Positions 7,096 through 16,136 of a stretch of DNA of 64,000 nucleotides are shown here, piece by piece. Below the pieces are notes generated by a model. That model was not told the origin of the DNA. It saw nothing but the letters and a program-made list of their open reading frames with translations, and ran no database searches. The DNA comes from CAG-791 sp045113775 (GTDB taxonomy: Bacteria > Bacillota > Clostridia > Lachnospirales > Lachnospiraceae): contig JBGUJH010000157.1 of NCBI GenBank assembly GCA_045113775.1, positions 4,428 through 68,427 on the forward strand, given 5' to 3'. Both the position numbers and the translations under genes were made by a program. Position 1 is the stretch's first letter. Each line of letters begins with the position of its first letter.

Positions 7096-8238
7096 TTATC
7101 TGAGAAGCGCTCCGGAAATGACCATCTGCTGTACCTGTGAGCTTCCTTCGTAGATGGAAGTGATGCGAACGTCGCGGTACAGACGCTCAATCTCGTACTC
7201 CTGGGAGTAGCCGTAGCCGCCGTGCAGCTGCAGGGACTTGTTTACGATGTCGATCGCAGCCTCGGTGGTGAAATACTTTGCCATGGAAGCTGCCTTGGTG
7301 GCGTCTTCCTTGTTGTCCATGAGCCATGCTGCGTTGTAGACAAGATTCCTTGCCGCATTGAGCTTAGTCTCCATATCGGCCATCATGAATGCCAGAGCCT
7401 GGTTCTTGCAGAGAGGCTTGCCGAACTGCACACGGTTCTTGGTGTGCTCAACTGCCAGGTCAATTGCTTCCTGCGCGATGCCCAGTGCCATGGAAGCGAC
7501 GCCGACACGACCTACGTTCAGAGTCTTCATTGCGTTGATGAAGCCCATGTTCTCTTTGCCGAGCAGGCAGTCAGCGGGAACGCGGACGTCTTCAAGGATC
7601 AGGTCACTGACCGGTACGCCGTGCTGGCCCATCTTCTCCTCGTGCTTGCCTACGGAAACGCCGGGAAGGTCCTTGGAAACGATGAATGCGCTGATGCCCT
7701 TTGTGCCCTTGTCCGGATCAGTCTTGGCATAAACGATGTGGTAGTCCGCGATCGGAGCCATTGTGATGAAGCACTTTACACCGTTAAGGATGTAGCTGTC
7801 GCCGTCCTTGACTGCCTTTGTCTTAAGGGAGCCGGCATCGGAGCCTGCGTTGGGCTCGGTCAGAGCGAAGGAGATCTTGCTGCTGCCGTCCGCTACGCCG
7901 GGAAGATATTTTGCCTTCTGCTCCTCTGTACCGGACAGAAGGATGGGCTGTGTGGAAAGGGAGTTTGCGGAAGAAATGAACAGTGTTGCTGTCGCGCACT
8001 TCTTCGCGATCTCTTCCATTACACAGACATAGCTGCGCATATCAAGGCCGAGTCCGCCGTACTCTTCCGGGATCTTCAGGCCGTAAAAACCGAGTTCAGC
8101 CATCTCCTGGACGACTTCTTCCGGGAACTGGTTGGTCTTGTCGATTTCCTGTGCAATACCGGCCAGTGTGCCTTCTGCGAACTGCTGCGCCATCTCACGG
8201 ATGGATTCATGATCTTCATTGAAAAATGCACTTGCCAT
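7096..8238 (-). CDS. Acyl-CoA dehydrogenase (enoyl-CoA-reducing type in this context)
   Basis: The 380-aa protein has the normal family length. Motifs include FALTEPNAGSDAGSL (substrate/FAD loop), LQLHGGYGYSQEYEIERLYRDVR, and IYEGSSQVQQMVISG, whose Glu is the usual catalytic base of short-chain acyl-CoA dehydrogenases. In Stickland-type reductive branches (AcdA/AcdB) this flavoenzyme reduces the enoyl-CoA made by the dehydratase, normally with electron-transferring flavoprotein. No etfAB genes are visible in the window, so electron transfer must use genes elsewhere. It follows the ligase gene by 18 bp. Confidence 0.9.
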   Translation of the reverse strand: MASAFFNEDHESIREMAQQFAEGTLAGIAQEIDKTNQFPEEVVQEMAELGFYGLKIPEEYGGLGLDMRSYVCVMEEIAKKCATATLFISSANSLSTQPILLSGTEEQKAKYLPGVADGSSKISFALTEPNAGSDAGSLKTKAVKDGDSYILNGVKCFITMAPIADYHIVYAKTDPDKGTKGISAFIVSKDLPGVSVGKHEEKMGQHGVPVSDLILEDVRVPADCLLGKENMGFINAMKTLNVGRVGVASMALGIAQEAIDLAVEHTKNRVQFGKPLCKNQALAFMMADMETKLNAARNLVYNAAWLMDNKEDATKAASMAKYFTTEAAIDIVNKSLQLHGGYGYSQEYEIERLYRDVRITSIYEGSSQVQQMVISGALLR

Positions 8239-8256
8239 AGTTGTTTTCCTTTCATT

Positions 8257-9960
8257 CTATAAAATTGCCTTTGCATAGTTTCCGGTTGTTCCGACCGCAC
8301 TCAAACCTGCTTCATCCGCAGCATTCTTTGCGGCGATCTCCTTCAGTACGCCCAGGCGCACTTTTCCGCTCGCTGTCATGGGCAGCTCCCGGAATGTAAA
8401 GATATATTTTGGAATTTTGAAATAGGAAAGCCTGGACCTGAGGAACTTGAGGAGCGCTTCTGCGTCCAGATCCTGTCCCTCTTCGACGACGATGCACGCC
8501 GCGATCTCCTCCTGCGTAAACGCATTGGGAACGCCCACAACTTTTACTTCTTTCGTCACTCCGCTCTCGATGATCGCTTTTTCGATCTCGCGGGGAGAGA
8601 TATTCTCTCCTGACCGGATGATCATCTCTTTTCTTCTGCCTGTGATGCAGATCTCGTCAAATTCGTTGAAATACCCGATGTCGCCCGTCTTGAGCCAGCC
8701 GTCTTCGGTCATGGTCTCAGCCGTCTCCTTGGGCATCTTGTAATACTCTTTAAAAATATTGAATCCCGCCAGCTCCAGCTCGCCGGGCTTTCCGAACTCT
8801 CTCTTCTTTGTTCCGTCGGGGTTGACCACCGGATCCGCCGCCGTATCCCAGCCGACGATCTCGCCGGTATTGATATCGCGGACTCTGGCCATCGTGTCCT
8901 CGTAGAACGCCCCGCCCGTGACCTCCCCGCTGCGAAGCGGGTTGTCCCAGTCTGAGAAGGAACCGCTCGTGGAAGCTTCTGTCATGCCAAAAGAGGGAAT
9001 CAGGTGGGCCTGCGGGAATCTCCGGCAGATCTCCTTATATTCTTCCGTTGTAATTACGCTTCCGCCGATGATACCGGATCTGAGCGAACTTCCGTCGTAC
9101 ACTTCGTTCCCCGGTTTGCGGACCAGAGCCAGATACATGCTGGGGACGCCGAGCATTACTGTGCAGTGATACTCGCTGATGGCCTCCCAGACCGCCTGTG
9201 TTCGGAAAGAAGGAACGATGTGCATCGTCATGCCGACAATGACACTTCCTGCCAGCGCGGTGTTGAGTCCGAAGCCGTGATACATGGCGACCGACACGAC
9301 CGTCTTGTCGTCGGTGGTCCACCTCATGCATTTCTGCACATGCAGGTTGACATTTACGATCCCATAGTGAGTAAGTACAACGGGCTTAGCCCTTGATGTC
9401 GTGCCGGATGTAAAAATGATGCATGCAGGTGTCTGCGCCGGAAGATCTGCCAGATTCTTTCTCACTTCTTCCACAGGAAGGTTCTTCCTGCTTCTCTCCG
9501 AGAAGCTGCCGGGTCTGAGCCACTTGCCGGCTTCTCTCTCTTCAATGTGAAGAAAATGCCTTACCTTCGGTGTCTTTCTGCGGATCTTCGGAATCATCTC
9601 GTCGAAGATACTGTTCCTTGCACCTGATCCGTAGAAGACCACCTCTACGTCCGCGCGGTCCAGCTGGTCGATCATCTCGTCTATGCTGTTCGCCGCATTG
9701 AGGACGACCACAACCGCGCCGATCTTGTAAAGCGCCAGGACCGCCTGGGCAAAAGCCGGAGAGTTCTGGCTCCAGATACCGGCGTGTGTGCCTTTCTGAA
9801 TGTTATAAGCAGTCATAAAGCGCGCCGCCAGCAGATCGGTCACCTCGTCCAGCTCTGTCCATGTGCAGCTCCAGTCTTCAAATTCAATTGCTGTTTGCTG
9901 TCCGATTCGCGATGCTGTCTCTTTGAGACATCCGCCGATCGTCTTTTGAACCAATTCCAT
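8257..9960 (-). CDS. AMP-forming acyl-CoA synthetase/ligase
   Basis: The 567-aa ANL-superfamily protein has all core motifs: IIFTSGTTSRAKPVVLTH (phosphate loop), FGMTEAST, LKTGDIGYFNEFDEICITGR, and the C-terminal catalytic Lys in TASGKVRLG. It probably activates a carboxylic acid with ATP and CoA in the cytoplasm. That would prime the pathway, complementing the CoA-transferase, which needs a CoA donor acid. The substrate cannot be read from sequence. Its start is preceded by GGAGGCACCA and it lies between the dehydratase and dehydrogenase genes, which supports a shared pathway. Confidence 0.88.
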   Translation of the reverse strand: MELVQKTIGGCLKETASRIGQQTAIEFEDWSCTWTELDEVTDLLAARFMTAYNIQKGTHAGIWSQNSPAFAQAVLALYKIGAVVVVLNAANSIDEMIDQLDRADVEVVFYGSGARNSIFDEMIPKIRRKTPKVRHFLHIEEREAGKWLRPGSFSERSRKNLPVEEVRKNLADLPAQTPACIIFTSGTTSRAKPVVLTHYGIVNVNLHVQKCMRWTTDDKTVVSVAMYHGFGLNTALAGSVIVGMTMHIVPSFRTQAVWEAISEYHCTVMLGVPSMYLALVRKPGNEVYDGSSLRSGIIGGSVITTEEYKEICRRFPQAHLIPSFGMTEASTSGSFSDWDNPLRSGEVTGGAFYEDTMARVRDINTGEIVGWDTAADPVVNPDGTKKREFGKPGELELAGFNIFKEYYKMPKETAETMTEDGWLKTGDIGYFNEFDEICITGRRKEMIIRSGENISPREIEKAIIESGVTKEVKVVGVPNAFTQEEIAACIVVEEGQDLDAEALLKFLRSRLSYFKIPKYIFTFRELPMTASGKVRLGVLKEIAAKNAADEAGLSAVGTTGNYAKAIL

Positions 9961-10039
9961 TGGTGCCTCCGGTATGCTTGTGCCGCCGGATCACGCAGGC
10001 AGGTCTCCCTGCCCGCCTCCGGCTTTTATGATAGATACA

Positions 10040-11158
10040 TCAAAGAAGGTCCTTAAAGGTCTCGATCGCGGTCCTTGCCTGCTCGTAGTTGACCATCTGG
10101 CGGTCTACTTCGATCAGAACGCAGGGGATCTCCGCTTCCGCGCAGGCGCGCTTGATCAGCGGATAATCGAATTCTTCGGGGTCGCAGAACTTGGTCAGCA
10201 CCACCAGCACGCCCTGGGCCTTAGAAGCCTTGACATCACTGACGATCATGTCAACGCGCTTCTTCTCCACATCGTAGAGAACGCTGCAGTTGTCCATCGC
10301 GCAGAATTTGGATGCGAGGCGGTCCAGTGCTGTCTCTCCTTCTGCAGGAGCATCTGTGCGGTACTGTCTGCTCTCAGCAGCGACGTCGTCACAGACAATG
10401 CGCATGCCGTTGTCATCCAGGATCTCAAGAAGTCCGGGCGCGTCGGCGAGAATGCCGGTCGTCATGATGCGGATCTTGTCCTCTGCGGGAGCCTCAGCTT
10501 CAAGTACTGCCAGCAGCTCGTTAACAAGTGCTGTATGCTCTTCTTTTCTCATGAAGAAAGCGCTCTTGAAGATATCGCTTCTCTGCGCGTTTGTGATCTC
10601 GGAGTGCGCTGCCAGCGCGGGGACCAGAGCTCTCATAGCCGCGTTGTGGGCGTTGTAGACTTCGATCGACTCCGCCAGCTTCTCATCTTCAAACTTTGCT
10701 CCGGTCGCCTCTTCAAGACCTTTGATCACGTACTCGTAACCGGCCTTTGTGAAGGTGTGGCCGAAAGCGGGCTTTCTGTTCTGGGGATATGTCATGGCGA
10801 TAAAGGGAATTCCCTTGACCGCGTATTTCCAGTTCTGTCCGATGACCTTAAGGGAATCGCAGAGGCTGGGGATCACGATCGCGGATGCCCCGTCATATGC
10901 GCCCTTAATTCCCAGCTCGACGATGCTCTGCATGATCGTGCAGATGAATGCCGGGAAGTATTTTTTGGCCTCGTTGATCTGAATATCAGCTCCCCATACG
11001 CCCATGGGAACCATGCCCATCGAATGGATGATCTCTTCGGGTGTATAGACAGGAGCCGTCAGAACTACTTTGCGGCCTTCTGCCAGATATTTGTCCATCA
11101 GCTTCCGGGGGCTTGTTGCAGCCTCATGGAAGCAAGCGAGTAATTCCTGTTTGTTCAT
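10040..11158 (-). CDS. 2-hydroxyacyl-CoA dehydratase, beta subunit (FldC/HadC/HgdB-like)
   Basis: The 372-aa protein has the HgdB/FldC fold signature: HSMGMVPMGVWGAD near residue 45, conserved cysteines in FICTIMQS, IPSLCDSLK and LTKFCDPEEFDYP for a [4Fe-4S] cluster, and LIEVDRQ near the C-terminus. With the alpha subunit it dehydrates a (R)-2-hydroxyacyl-CoA to the (E)-enoyl-CoA by a ketyl-radical mechanism, after one-electron activation by the ATP-driven activator. It lies 79 bp before the ligase gene and 99 bp after the alpha subunit. An AAAGGAGG site precedes the ATG. The enzyme is oxygen-sensitive, consistent with an anaerobe. Confidence 0.9.
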   Translation of the reverse strand: MNKQELLACFHEAATSPRKLMDKYLAEGRKVVLTAPVYTPEEIIHSMGMVPMGVWGADIQINEAKKYFPAFICTIMQSIVELGIKGAYDGASAIVIPSLCDSLKVIGQNWKYAVKGIPFIAMTYPQNRKPAFGHTFTKAGYEYVIKGLEEATGAKFEDEKLAESIEVYNAHNAAMRALVPALAAHSEITNAQRSDIFKSAFFMRKEEHTALVNELLAVLEAEAPAEDKIRIMTTGILADAPGLLEILDDNGMRIVCDDVAAESRQYRTDAPAEGETALDRLASKFCAMDNCSVLYDVEKKRVDMIVSDVKASKAQGVLVVLTKFCDPEEFDYPLIKRACAEAEIPCVLIEVDRQMVNYEQARTAIETFKDLL

Positions 11159-11257
11159 TTATTCCTCCTTTTTACGGAAAGTGGTAGTTGCGGGCCCTCC
11201 TTGCGGGCCGGTGCCTGTCAGGCCGCACGGGCGGCCGTCAAAACAGCGCTTCTCCCA

Positions 11258-12484
11258 TCACTTCCGTGCTTCCATAATTTCCATGAGTCCCTGAACGCGT
11301 GTGTCGTACTGTGCTTCAGAGAAGTTGCGGGGATCTGCCTGGTCGCCGTCAAAGCTTGCCACAGGGATGTCGCACTCTTCGCCGATCTGGCGGCTCATCT
11401 CATACATGAATCCGCTCCAGAGCTTGCAGCTGCGGTTGGTGTGGACCAGCAGGCCTTCGACCTTGTTGTTCTTGCAGAGCGTGACGCGCTTGTCGCGGGC
11501 GTACTCAAGGTTAATGGCGTTAGGTACCTTGCAGTATGCGCGGCACATATCGTCGAAGTCGTCATAAATGAATCCGAAAGCGTCGGCGTAAATGGTGGTG
11601 ACCATGTTGATGCCTCTGCTCTTGAGTCCTGTGGATGTCACGCGAAGCCAAGGCCAGCATGCGATACCTTCGAACATGATTCTGTACTTCTCTTCAGTAC
11701 GGAAAGTGCTGACGCCCTTCTCGTGGTTCTCCTCGTACTCCTGGTACAGCTTCTCCATAGCTTCCGCAGCTTCGAGTTTGCCGCGGGCGGTGACCATGAC
11801 TGCCATGTGGTTGAGAAGGTCGAAGCCGTTGAAAGGTGAGGGCTCGTAGTGCGCGCAAGCGGTAGCCTTGAGCCATGCGCGGCTGGTCCTGCCGCTGATC
11901 TCTCTGACTTCGTTGTACTTCTCTTCGCTCCACTTCTTGCCTGTCAGCTCCTCGAGCTGTTTGATGGCTGCGCGGAACTGGTCGCGCACATAGGCGACTT
12001 CAGCGTCAGATACTTCGTAATCAGGGTTGAAGGGGATGTCGATCATGATCATGGGGATGTTAAGTTCCTTCGCGAGGTTCTCATACCACTTGATCATGCA
12101 GTTGCAGATATTATTGCAACAGAGGAGGAAATCGGGCTGGGGCATATCCTGCTCCGGTGCGCTCTTGATCTTTGCATACGCAAGGCTGATTCTCGCGTAA
12201 GCGCAGATGTCGTTGGAGTAACCGTCTGCCTCAGAGATGTTGCACATGCGCTCGCCTGCTCCGCGGGCCGCGATGCCTGCTGCCTGGTTCTCCGGATAAA
12301 CGACTGCCAGACCCAGGGTCTCGGGAATCTCTACCGGGAAGTTGCTGGAGCACCATCCTACCATCTCACCGCGCTCCTTAGCGGCCTGCGCTGAGGAATA
12401 TGCTTCTGCGGCGATCTTGCCAAGTCTTGCCTTTGCTGAATTCGGATCCAGCGGCGGACGTTTTTTCTTAACTTCTTCTGCCAT
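11258..12484 (-). CDS. 2-hydroxyacyl-CoA dehydratase, alpha subunit (FldB/HadB/HgdA-like)
   Basis: The 408-aa protein carries MVGWCSSNFPVEIPETLG and YPENQAAGIAARGAG near residues 42-77, typical of the cluster-ligand and CoA-side region of HgdA/FldB. Further conserved Cys follow (ERMCNISEADGYSNDICAY, LLCCNNICNCM, and LLVHTNRSCKLWSG near the C-terminus). The alpha subunit binds the substrate CoA ester and the active-site [4Fe-4S] cluster. Gene order CoA-transferase, activator, alpha, beta is the fldAIBC/hadAIBC order. The C-terminus (ASFDGDQADPRNFSEAQ) matches the dehydratase family pattern. Confidence 0.9.
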   Translation of the reverse strand: MAEEVKKKRPPLDPNSAKARLGKIAAEAYSSAQAAKERGEMVGWCSSNFPVEIPETLGLAVVYPENQAAGIAARGAGERMCNISEADGYSNDICAYARISLAYAKIKSAPEQDMPQPDFLLCCNNICNCMIKWYENLAKELNIPMIMIDIPFNPDYEVSDAEVAYVRDQFRAAIKQLEELTGKKWSEEKYNEVREISGRTSRAWLKATACAHYEPSPFNGFDLLNHMAVMVTARGKLEAAEAMEKLYQEYEENHEKGVSTFRTEEKYRIMFEGIACWPWLRVTSTGLKSRGINMVTTIYADAFGFIYDDFDDMCRAYCKVPNAINLEYARDKRVTLCKNNKVEGLLVHTNRSCKLWSGFMYEMSRQIGEECDIPVASFDGDQADPRNFSEAQYDTRVQGLMEIMEARK

Positions 12485-12566
12485 GTCGATCCTTCCTTTC
12501 TGTAATTTGTTCAGTGCTGCAGTCTCAGATGAGAATCATTTGAGACGCAGGGTGCTGAAAGGTTGT

Positions 12567-13346
12567 TTATTTCTTCACTTGTTTCTGATATGCATACAGC
12601 GCTGCGCCGATCGCTCCGAAAAGCTGAGCCTGTGGAGAGAACAGAATCGGCTGCCCGATACTCTGCGACAAAGCATTTCTGACGCCTGCGTTCTGCGCAA
12701 CGCCTCCGCTCATACAGACATCCGGAACGATGTTGATGCGCTTCGCCAGATTTCCCACGCGGACTGCTACAGAGCTGCAGATTCCCGCGATCAGGTCTTC
12801 CATCTCGACGCCGTTTGCCAGCTGGCTGATCACTTCACTCTCCGCGAACACCGTGCAGGTGCTGGAGATCTGCGCCGGGCTGTCAGACTTCTCACAGTAG
12901 GCCGCGAACTCGTCTACCGGCACAACCAGGATATTTGCCATGACGTCCAGGAATCTCCCTGTTCCGGCCGCGCATTTGTCGTTCATCAAGAAGTTGTTCA
13001 TACGGCCCTTTTCGTCCAGTGAGATCACTTTCGCGTCCTGTCCTCCAATGTCGATAATGGTTCGAACTGTGGGGAACGTATGATGGGCACCGAGTCCGTG
13101 ACAGGAGAGCTCACTGACGTTGTAGTCAGCGCCCTCGTAGCGGTTGCGGCCGTAGCCGGTGGCCGCCGTTGCTGTCAGGTCATCCCATGTGACGCCTGCC
13201 GCCTCCAGGGCCTGACTGACTGCCAGTTCCGGGCTCTTCGTTCCTATGCCCCCCACGAGAAGTGAGGTGCCGACGATATTTTGACCGTCTTCCATGACCA
13301 CGCATTTCGAAGTGGTCGATCCGATATCTATTCCGAATGTAAACAT
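12567..13346 (-). CDS. 2-hydroxyacyl-CoA dehydratase activator ATPase (FldI/HadI/HgdC-like)
   Basis: The 259-aa protein belongs to the ASKHA fold (BadF/BadG/BcrA/BcrD family). The phosphate-binding motif FGIDIGSTTSK is at residues 3-13, IIDIGGQDAK is near 99, and two Cys bind the subunit-bridging [4Fe-4S] cluster (NDKCAAGTGRFLD and STCTVFAESEV). ATP hydrolysis drives one low-potential electron from reduced ferredoxin/flavodoxin into the dehydratase. Length and motifs are intact. It is second in the operon, between the CoA-transferase and the alpha subunit, with an AGAGGAA site before the ATG. Confidence 0.92.
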   Translation of the reverse strand: MFTFGIDIGSTTSKCVVMEDGQNIVGTSLLVGGIGTKSPELAVSQALEAAGVTWDDLTATAATGYGRNRYEGADYNVSELSCHGLGAHHTFPTVRTIIDIGGQDAKVISLDEKGRMNNFLMNDKCAAGTGRFLDVMANILVVPVDEFAAYCEKSDSPAQISSTCTVFAESEVISQLANGVEMEDLIAGICSSVAVRVGNLAKRINIVPDVCMSGGVAQNAGVRNALSQSIGQPILFSPQAQLFGAIGAALYAYQKQVKK

Positions 13347-13392
13347 TGATTATTCCTCTGCCTTCGCGCCGTGGAGCACGATGCCGATTTGG

Positions 13393-14628
13393 TTATTCCT
13401 TGTCCTGCCAGATATACAGGGAGCCGTCAGCCAGCATCTGGTCGATCTTCTCGTCTGTGTAGCCGATCTCGCTCAGGATCTCGCGGCCCTGCTCGCCGAT
13501 CATGGGAGCGGTCCTGCCGTCGATATCGCCCTCGGACTCAAGACGGACAGGTGTGTGGGTTGCCTTGCGGACTACGCCGTTGGGGCAGGTTACATCGTAG
13601 AAAGCGCCGACAGCGTGTGCCTGCGGATCGTTCATAATGTCTTCCCAGCTGTAAGCGATGCTGTGAGGGATGTCGCCCTTTCTGAGGATCTCGTCCATCT
13701 CCTTGACGTCGTGCTCAAGGAAGGTCTTCTGGATCTCGTCCATGAACTCCTTGATCAGACCGTTCGCGATCATCTCGGACTGAGGATAGTACTTGCCGCA
13801 GTCGATCAGGTCCTGTCTGCCGATAGCCTTGAGGAACTGCTCAAATCTCACGTTGTAATCAGGGCATGCGCACTGGATGATACGATCGTCAGCTGTGCGG
13901 TATGCGCCGTTGAAAGGATTCATGTTGTCATAGATGGAGATGGGGTACTTGCGGGCCTGGCCGTCGTACTGCACGCCGAGCAGCATCATGGACATGTTGA
14001 AAATAGCGGTCTCGTAAAGGCTCGTTGTAACAAAATCTCCCTTGCCGGTGGTCTCTCTGTTGTAAAGAGCGGTGATGATACCCATAGCGAGCATAAGGCC
14101 GACGTTGTTGTCGCCGAGGCCGGGGATCATAGTGATCGGGTCATTTCCTCTGCGGCGAAGGTTCTGTGTGTAGCCGCCTCTTCCAAAGAAAGCGGTGAAA
14201 TCATATCCGGGCAGATCCTTGTCGGGGCCGGTCTTGCCGTAGCCGAGGATCATAGCGTAGATGAGCTTGGGATATCTCTCTTTGAGGGTCTCATAGTCGA
14301 GGCCAGCTCTCTGCAGAGCACCAAGTCTCCAGTTTGTAAGAAGAACGTCAGCACCGTCGAGGAGTTTGAAGAGTGCCTCTTTGCCTTCCTCGGTCTTGGT
14401 GTTGATAGAGATGCAGCGCTTATTTCCGTTGAGATACTCCCATGCAACATTCTCTTTGATGTTCTGGGGGCGTCCCTCCTGCTCCTGTGTGTAACGGATC
14501 GGGTCGCCCTTAGGGGACTCAACCAGGATAACGTCTGCGCCGTGGTCAGCGAGATAACGTCCCGTTGCTGCCGCTGCAATAAAGTTTGCCAGCTGAATTA
14601 CTTTGATTCCTTCCAGTGCCTTCCTCAT
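13393..14628 (-). CDS. Type III CoA-transferase (CaiB/BaiF family, FldA/HadA-like)
   Basis: The 411-aa protein shows family III motifs: an N-terminal ALEGIKVIQLANFIAAAATG block, GADVILVESPKGDP, GYDFTAFFGRGGYTQ, and PGLGDNNVG near residue 169. The Asp of GLGDNN (about residue 173) corresponds to the catalytic aspartate that forms the acyl-enzyme anhydride. FldA/HadA move CoA from a product CoA ester (for example cinnamoyl- or isocaprenoyl-CoA) to the 2-hydroxy acid. It is first in the operon, with a structured 14.65-14.80 kb leader and a promoter-like pair upstream. The specific acyl group is unknown. Confidence 0.9.
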   Translation of the reverse strand: MRKALEGIKVIQLANFIAAAATGRYLADHGADVILVESPKGDPIRYTQEQEGRPQNIKENVAWEYLNGNKRCISINTKTEEGKEALFKLLDGADVLLTNWRLGALQRAGLDYETLKERYPKLIYAMILGYGKTGPDKDLPGYDFTAFFGRGGYTQNLRRRGNDPITMIPGLGDNNVGLMLAMGIITALYNRETTGKGDFVTTSLYETAIFNMSMMLLGVQYDGQARKYPISIYDNMNPFNGAYRTADDRIIQCACPDYNVRFEQFLKAIGRQDLIDCGKYYPQSEMIANGLIKEFMDEIQKTFLEHDVKEMDEILRKGDIPHSIAYSWEDIMNDPQAHAVGAFYDVTCPNGVVRKATHTPVRLESEGDIDGRTAPMIGEQGREILSEIGYTDEKIDQMLADGSLYIWQDKE

Positions 14629-15052
14629 CTGTTTCCTCCTTCCTGATGCCTCTCCGCGTCGGCGGTTCCTGATGCTGCCCTGTCCTCGCAGGCCTTGAGA
14701 ATAGATCAGCCCCGTTCCCCCGCCACGGAATGTTTGCCGCTCCGCGCTTATGCGGAGTGTTTGACACCCCGCGCTTTGCGCTGCGGAGTGTGTTTTTTAT
14801 TTAACAATATTGTAGAATGTCCCGTTTCTTCATTCCAATAACGCTATCGAATCACTTCACAAGCAAAAACTTATGATTGTTGATTTTTTGTCATCAAAAC
14901 CTATCGTTTTTTTCAATAAATCCCATCGATTCATCAAATTAATAAGTTTTCCCTTATGGAATGATGTTAAAATAGTGACATCCACCAAAACTTTGAAGAC
15001 TCAAAATACGGCAGGTTCCCCCTGCCCTGTTACTTGTGGAAAGGGGCCGGAA
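14629..15052. promoter_or_regulatory. Divergent regulatory region between the fld-like operon and its LysR gene
   Basis: On the minus strand TTGGAA (14833-14838) and TACAAT (14809-14814) are 18 bp apart, a plausible operon promoter. The transcribed leader holds the stems CTCCGC/GCGGAG (about 14730-14756) and CCGCGC/GCG around 14769-14790. The AT-rich block 14840-14960 has repeated ATCGATT/CTATCG-like words and is the likely LysR binding area, but no single clear T-N11-A box was fixed. Confidence 0.45.
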
Positions 15053-15961
15053 TTGACTACTAATCAGTTGAAATACTTTATCACTGCAGCAGAAACACTC
15101 AGTTTTACAGAGGCCGGTAAACTGCATTACATTTCGCAGACCGCCATCACCCAGCACATACAGGCTTTGGAGGAACAGCTGGGCGTCAAGCTCTTTACCC
15201 GCAACAAAAAGCGGGTGTACCTGACACCCGCCGGAGAGATTTTCTATATGGAAGCCAAAGCCATCCTGGAAAGAAGCAAGATCGCCGTGAGTAAAGCCCG
15301 AAACGCCGCGGACGGAGTTTCAGGTTCTTTGAACATCGGATATGTTAAGGGGCAGGCTTTCTCACTGATCAGCCCCCTGATCAAAAAATTCTACCTCCAT
15401 AACCCTTCGGTCAAATTTCAGTTATTCCGTCAGGCGCACCTCGATCTCCTTATGAACCTGGAGCAGAGCAAGATGGATTTTATCTTCAACATTGTTTACG
15501 GGAATACGGATCTGACTGATTTTTCCTACCGCCGCATAGCCAGCGACAGACTTTACGCCGTGCTGCCGTCCGGGCACCCTTACGCCCAGCTTTCTTCGAT
15601 CCGCCGTTATGATCTGCGCGACGAGCCTTTCCTGCTGACAAAATACCACGACGATCCATCCGCCAAAAAATACGGCCATGTCATTCCCGACAAATACGCT
15701 GAATCCGGCTTCATCCCCAAGATCAACGGCAAGTCCTCCGATGCGGAGACTCTCATGATCCTTGTTTCTGCGGGGATCGGTATCACTATTTTGCCCGAAT
15801 CCATCGTGAATGCTTTTGGCCATTCTTCGGACCTGTCCTTCGTCCCGCTTGAAGGGGAGCATGAACATGTCGATATCATGGCGATCTGGAAGGAGGACAC
15901 AGCCAATCCCGTTACACAGGTCTTCAAGGATTTCGTCCTGCGGGAATACGGACTGGGGTGA
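15053..15961 (+). CDS. LysR-type transcriptional regulator
   Basis: The start chosen is the TTG at 15053, with GGAAAGGGG about 8 nt upstream, giving 302 aa, the normal LTTR length. An upstream ATG would add 60 residues unlike the family. The winged helix-turn-helix occupies residues 1-60 (LKYFITAAETLSFTEAGK, QTAITQHIQALEEQLGVKLF), followed by the two-lobed substrate-binding domain (SGSLNIGYVKGQ onwards). It is divergent from the 2-hydroxyacyl-CoA operon and so probably activates it in response to a pathway substrate. Its stop codon is followed within 6 bp by the longest repeat array. Confidence 0.88.
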   Translation: MTTNQLKYFITAAETLSFTEAGKLHYISQTAITQHIQALEEQLGVKLFTRNKKRVYLTPAGEIFYMEAKAILERSKIAVSKARNAADGVSGSLNIGYVKGQAFSLISPLIKKFYLHNPSVKFQLFRQAHLDLLMNLEQSKMDFIFNIVYGNTDLTDFSYRRIASDRLYAVLPSGHPYAQLSSIRRYDLRDEPFLLTKYHDDPSAKKYGHVIPDKYAESGFIPKINGKSSDAETLMILVSAGIGITILPESIVNAFGHSSDLSFVPLEGEHEHVDIMAIWKEDTANPVTQVFKDFVLREYGLG

Positions 15962-15966
15962 GAGGG

Positions 15967-16116
15967 CGACCTCTGGGGTAGTTTGTCGAGGTGGCGACCT
16001 CTGGGGTATCTCGACCTCTGGGGTATCTCGACCTCTGGGGTATCCCGACCTCTGGGGTATACCGACCTCTGGGGTATCCCGACCTCTGGGGTATCCCGAC
16101 CTCTGGGGTAGTTTGT
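15967..16116. repeat. Eight-copy CGACCTCTGGGGTA array with exact 17-bp period
   Basis: Copies begin at 15967, 15995, 16012, 16029, 16046, 16063, 16080 and 16097. From 15995 on, every step is exactly 17 bp (unit CGACCTCTGGGGTATCN). The outer copies end in GTTTGT, the inner ones in TC or AC. The array fills the whole gap between the LysR stop and the ribosome binding site of the next gene. Confidence 0.95.
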
Positions 16117-16136
16117 ACCAAGATAAAGGAGGCACA

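Noticed and set aside
15967..16116. Possible CRISPR array
   Set aside because: The repeats are 14 bp with 3-bp spacers that are nearly identical, and no cas genes are present; this is a simple tandem repeat.
15967..16116. Iteron-type replication origin
   Set aside because: The 17-bp period resembles plasmid iterons, but there is no Rep gene and similar units occur in about 15 other gaps.
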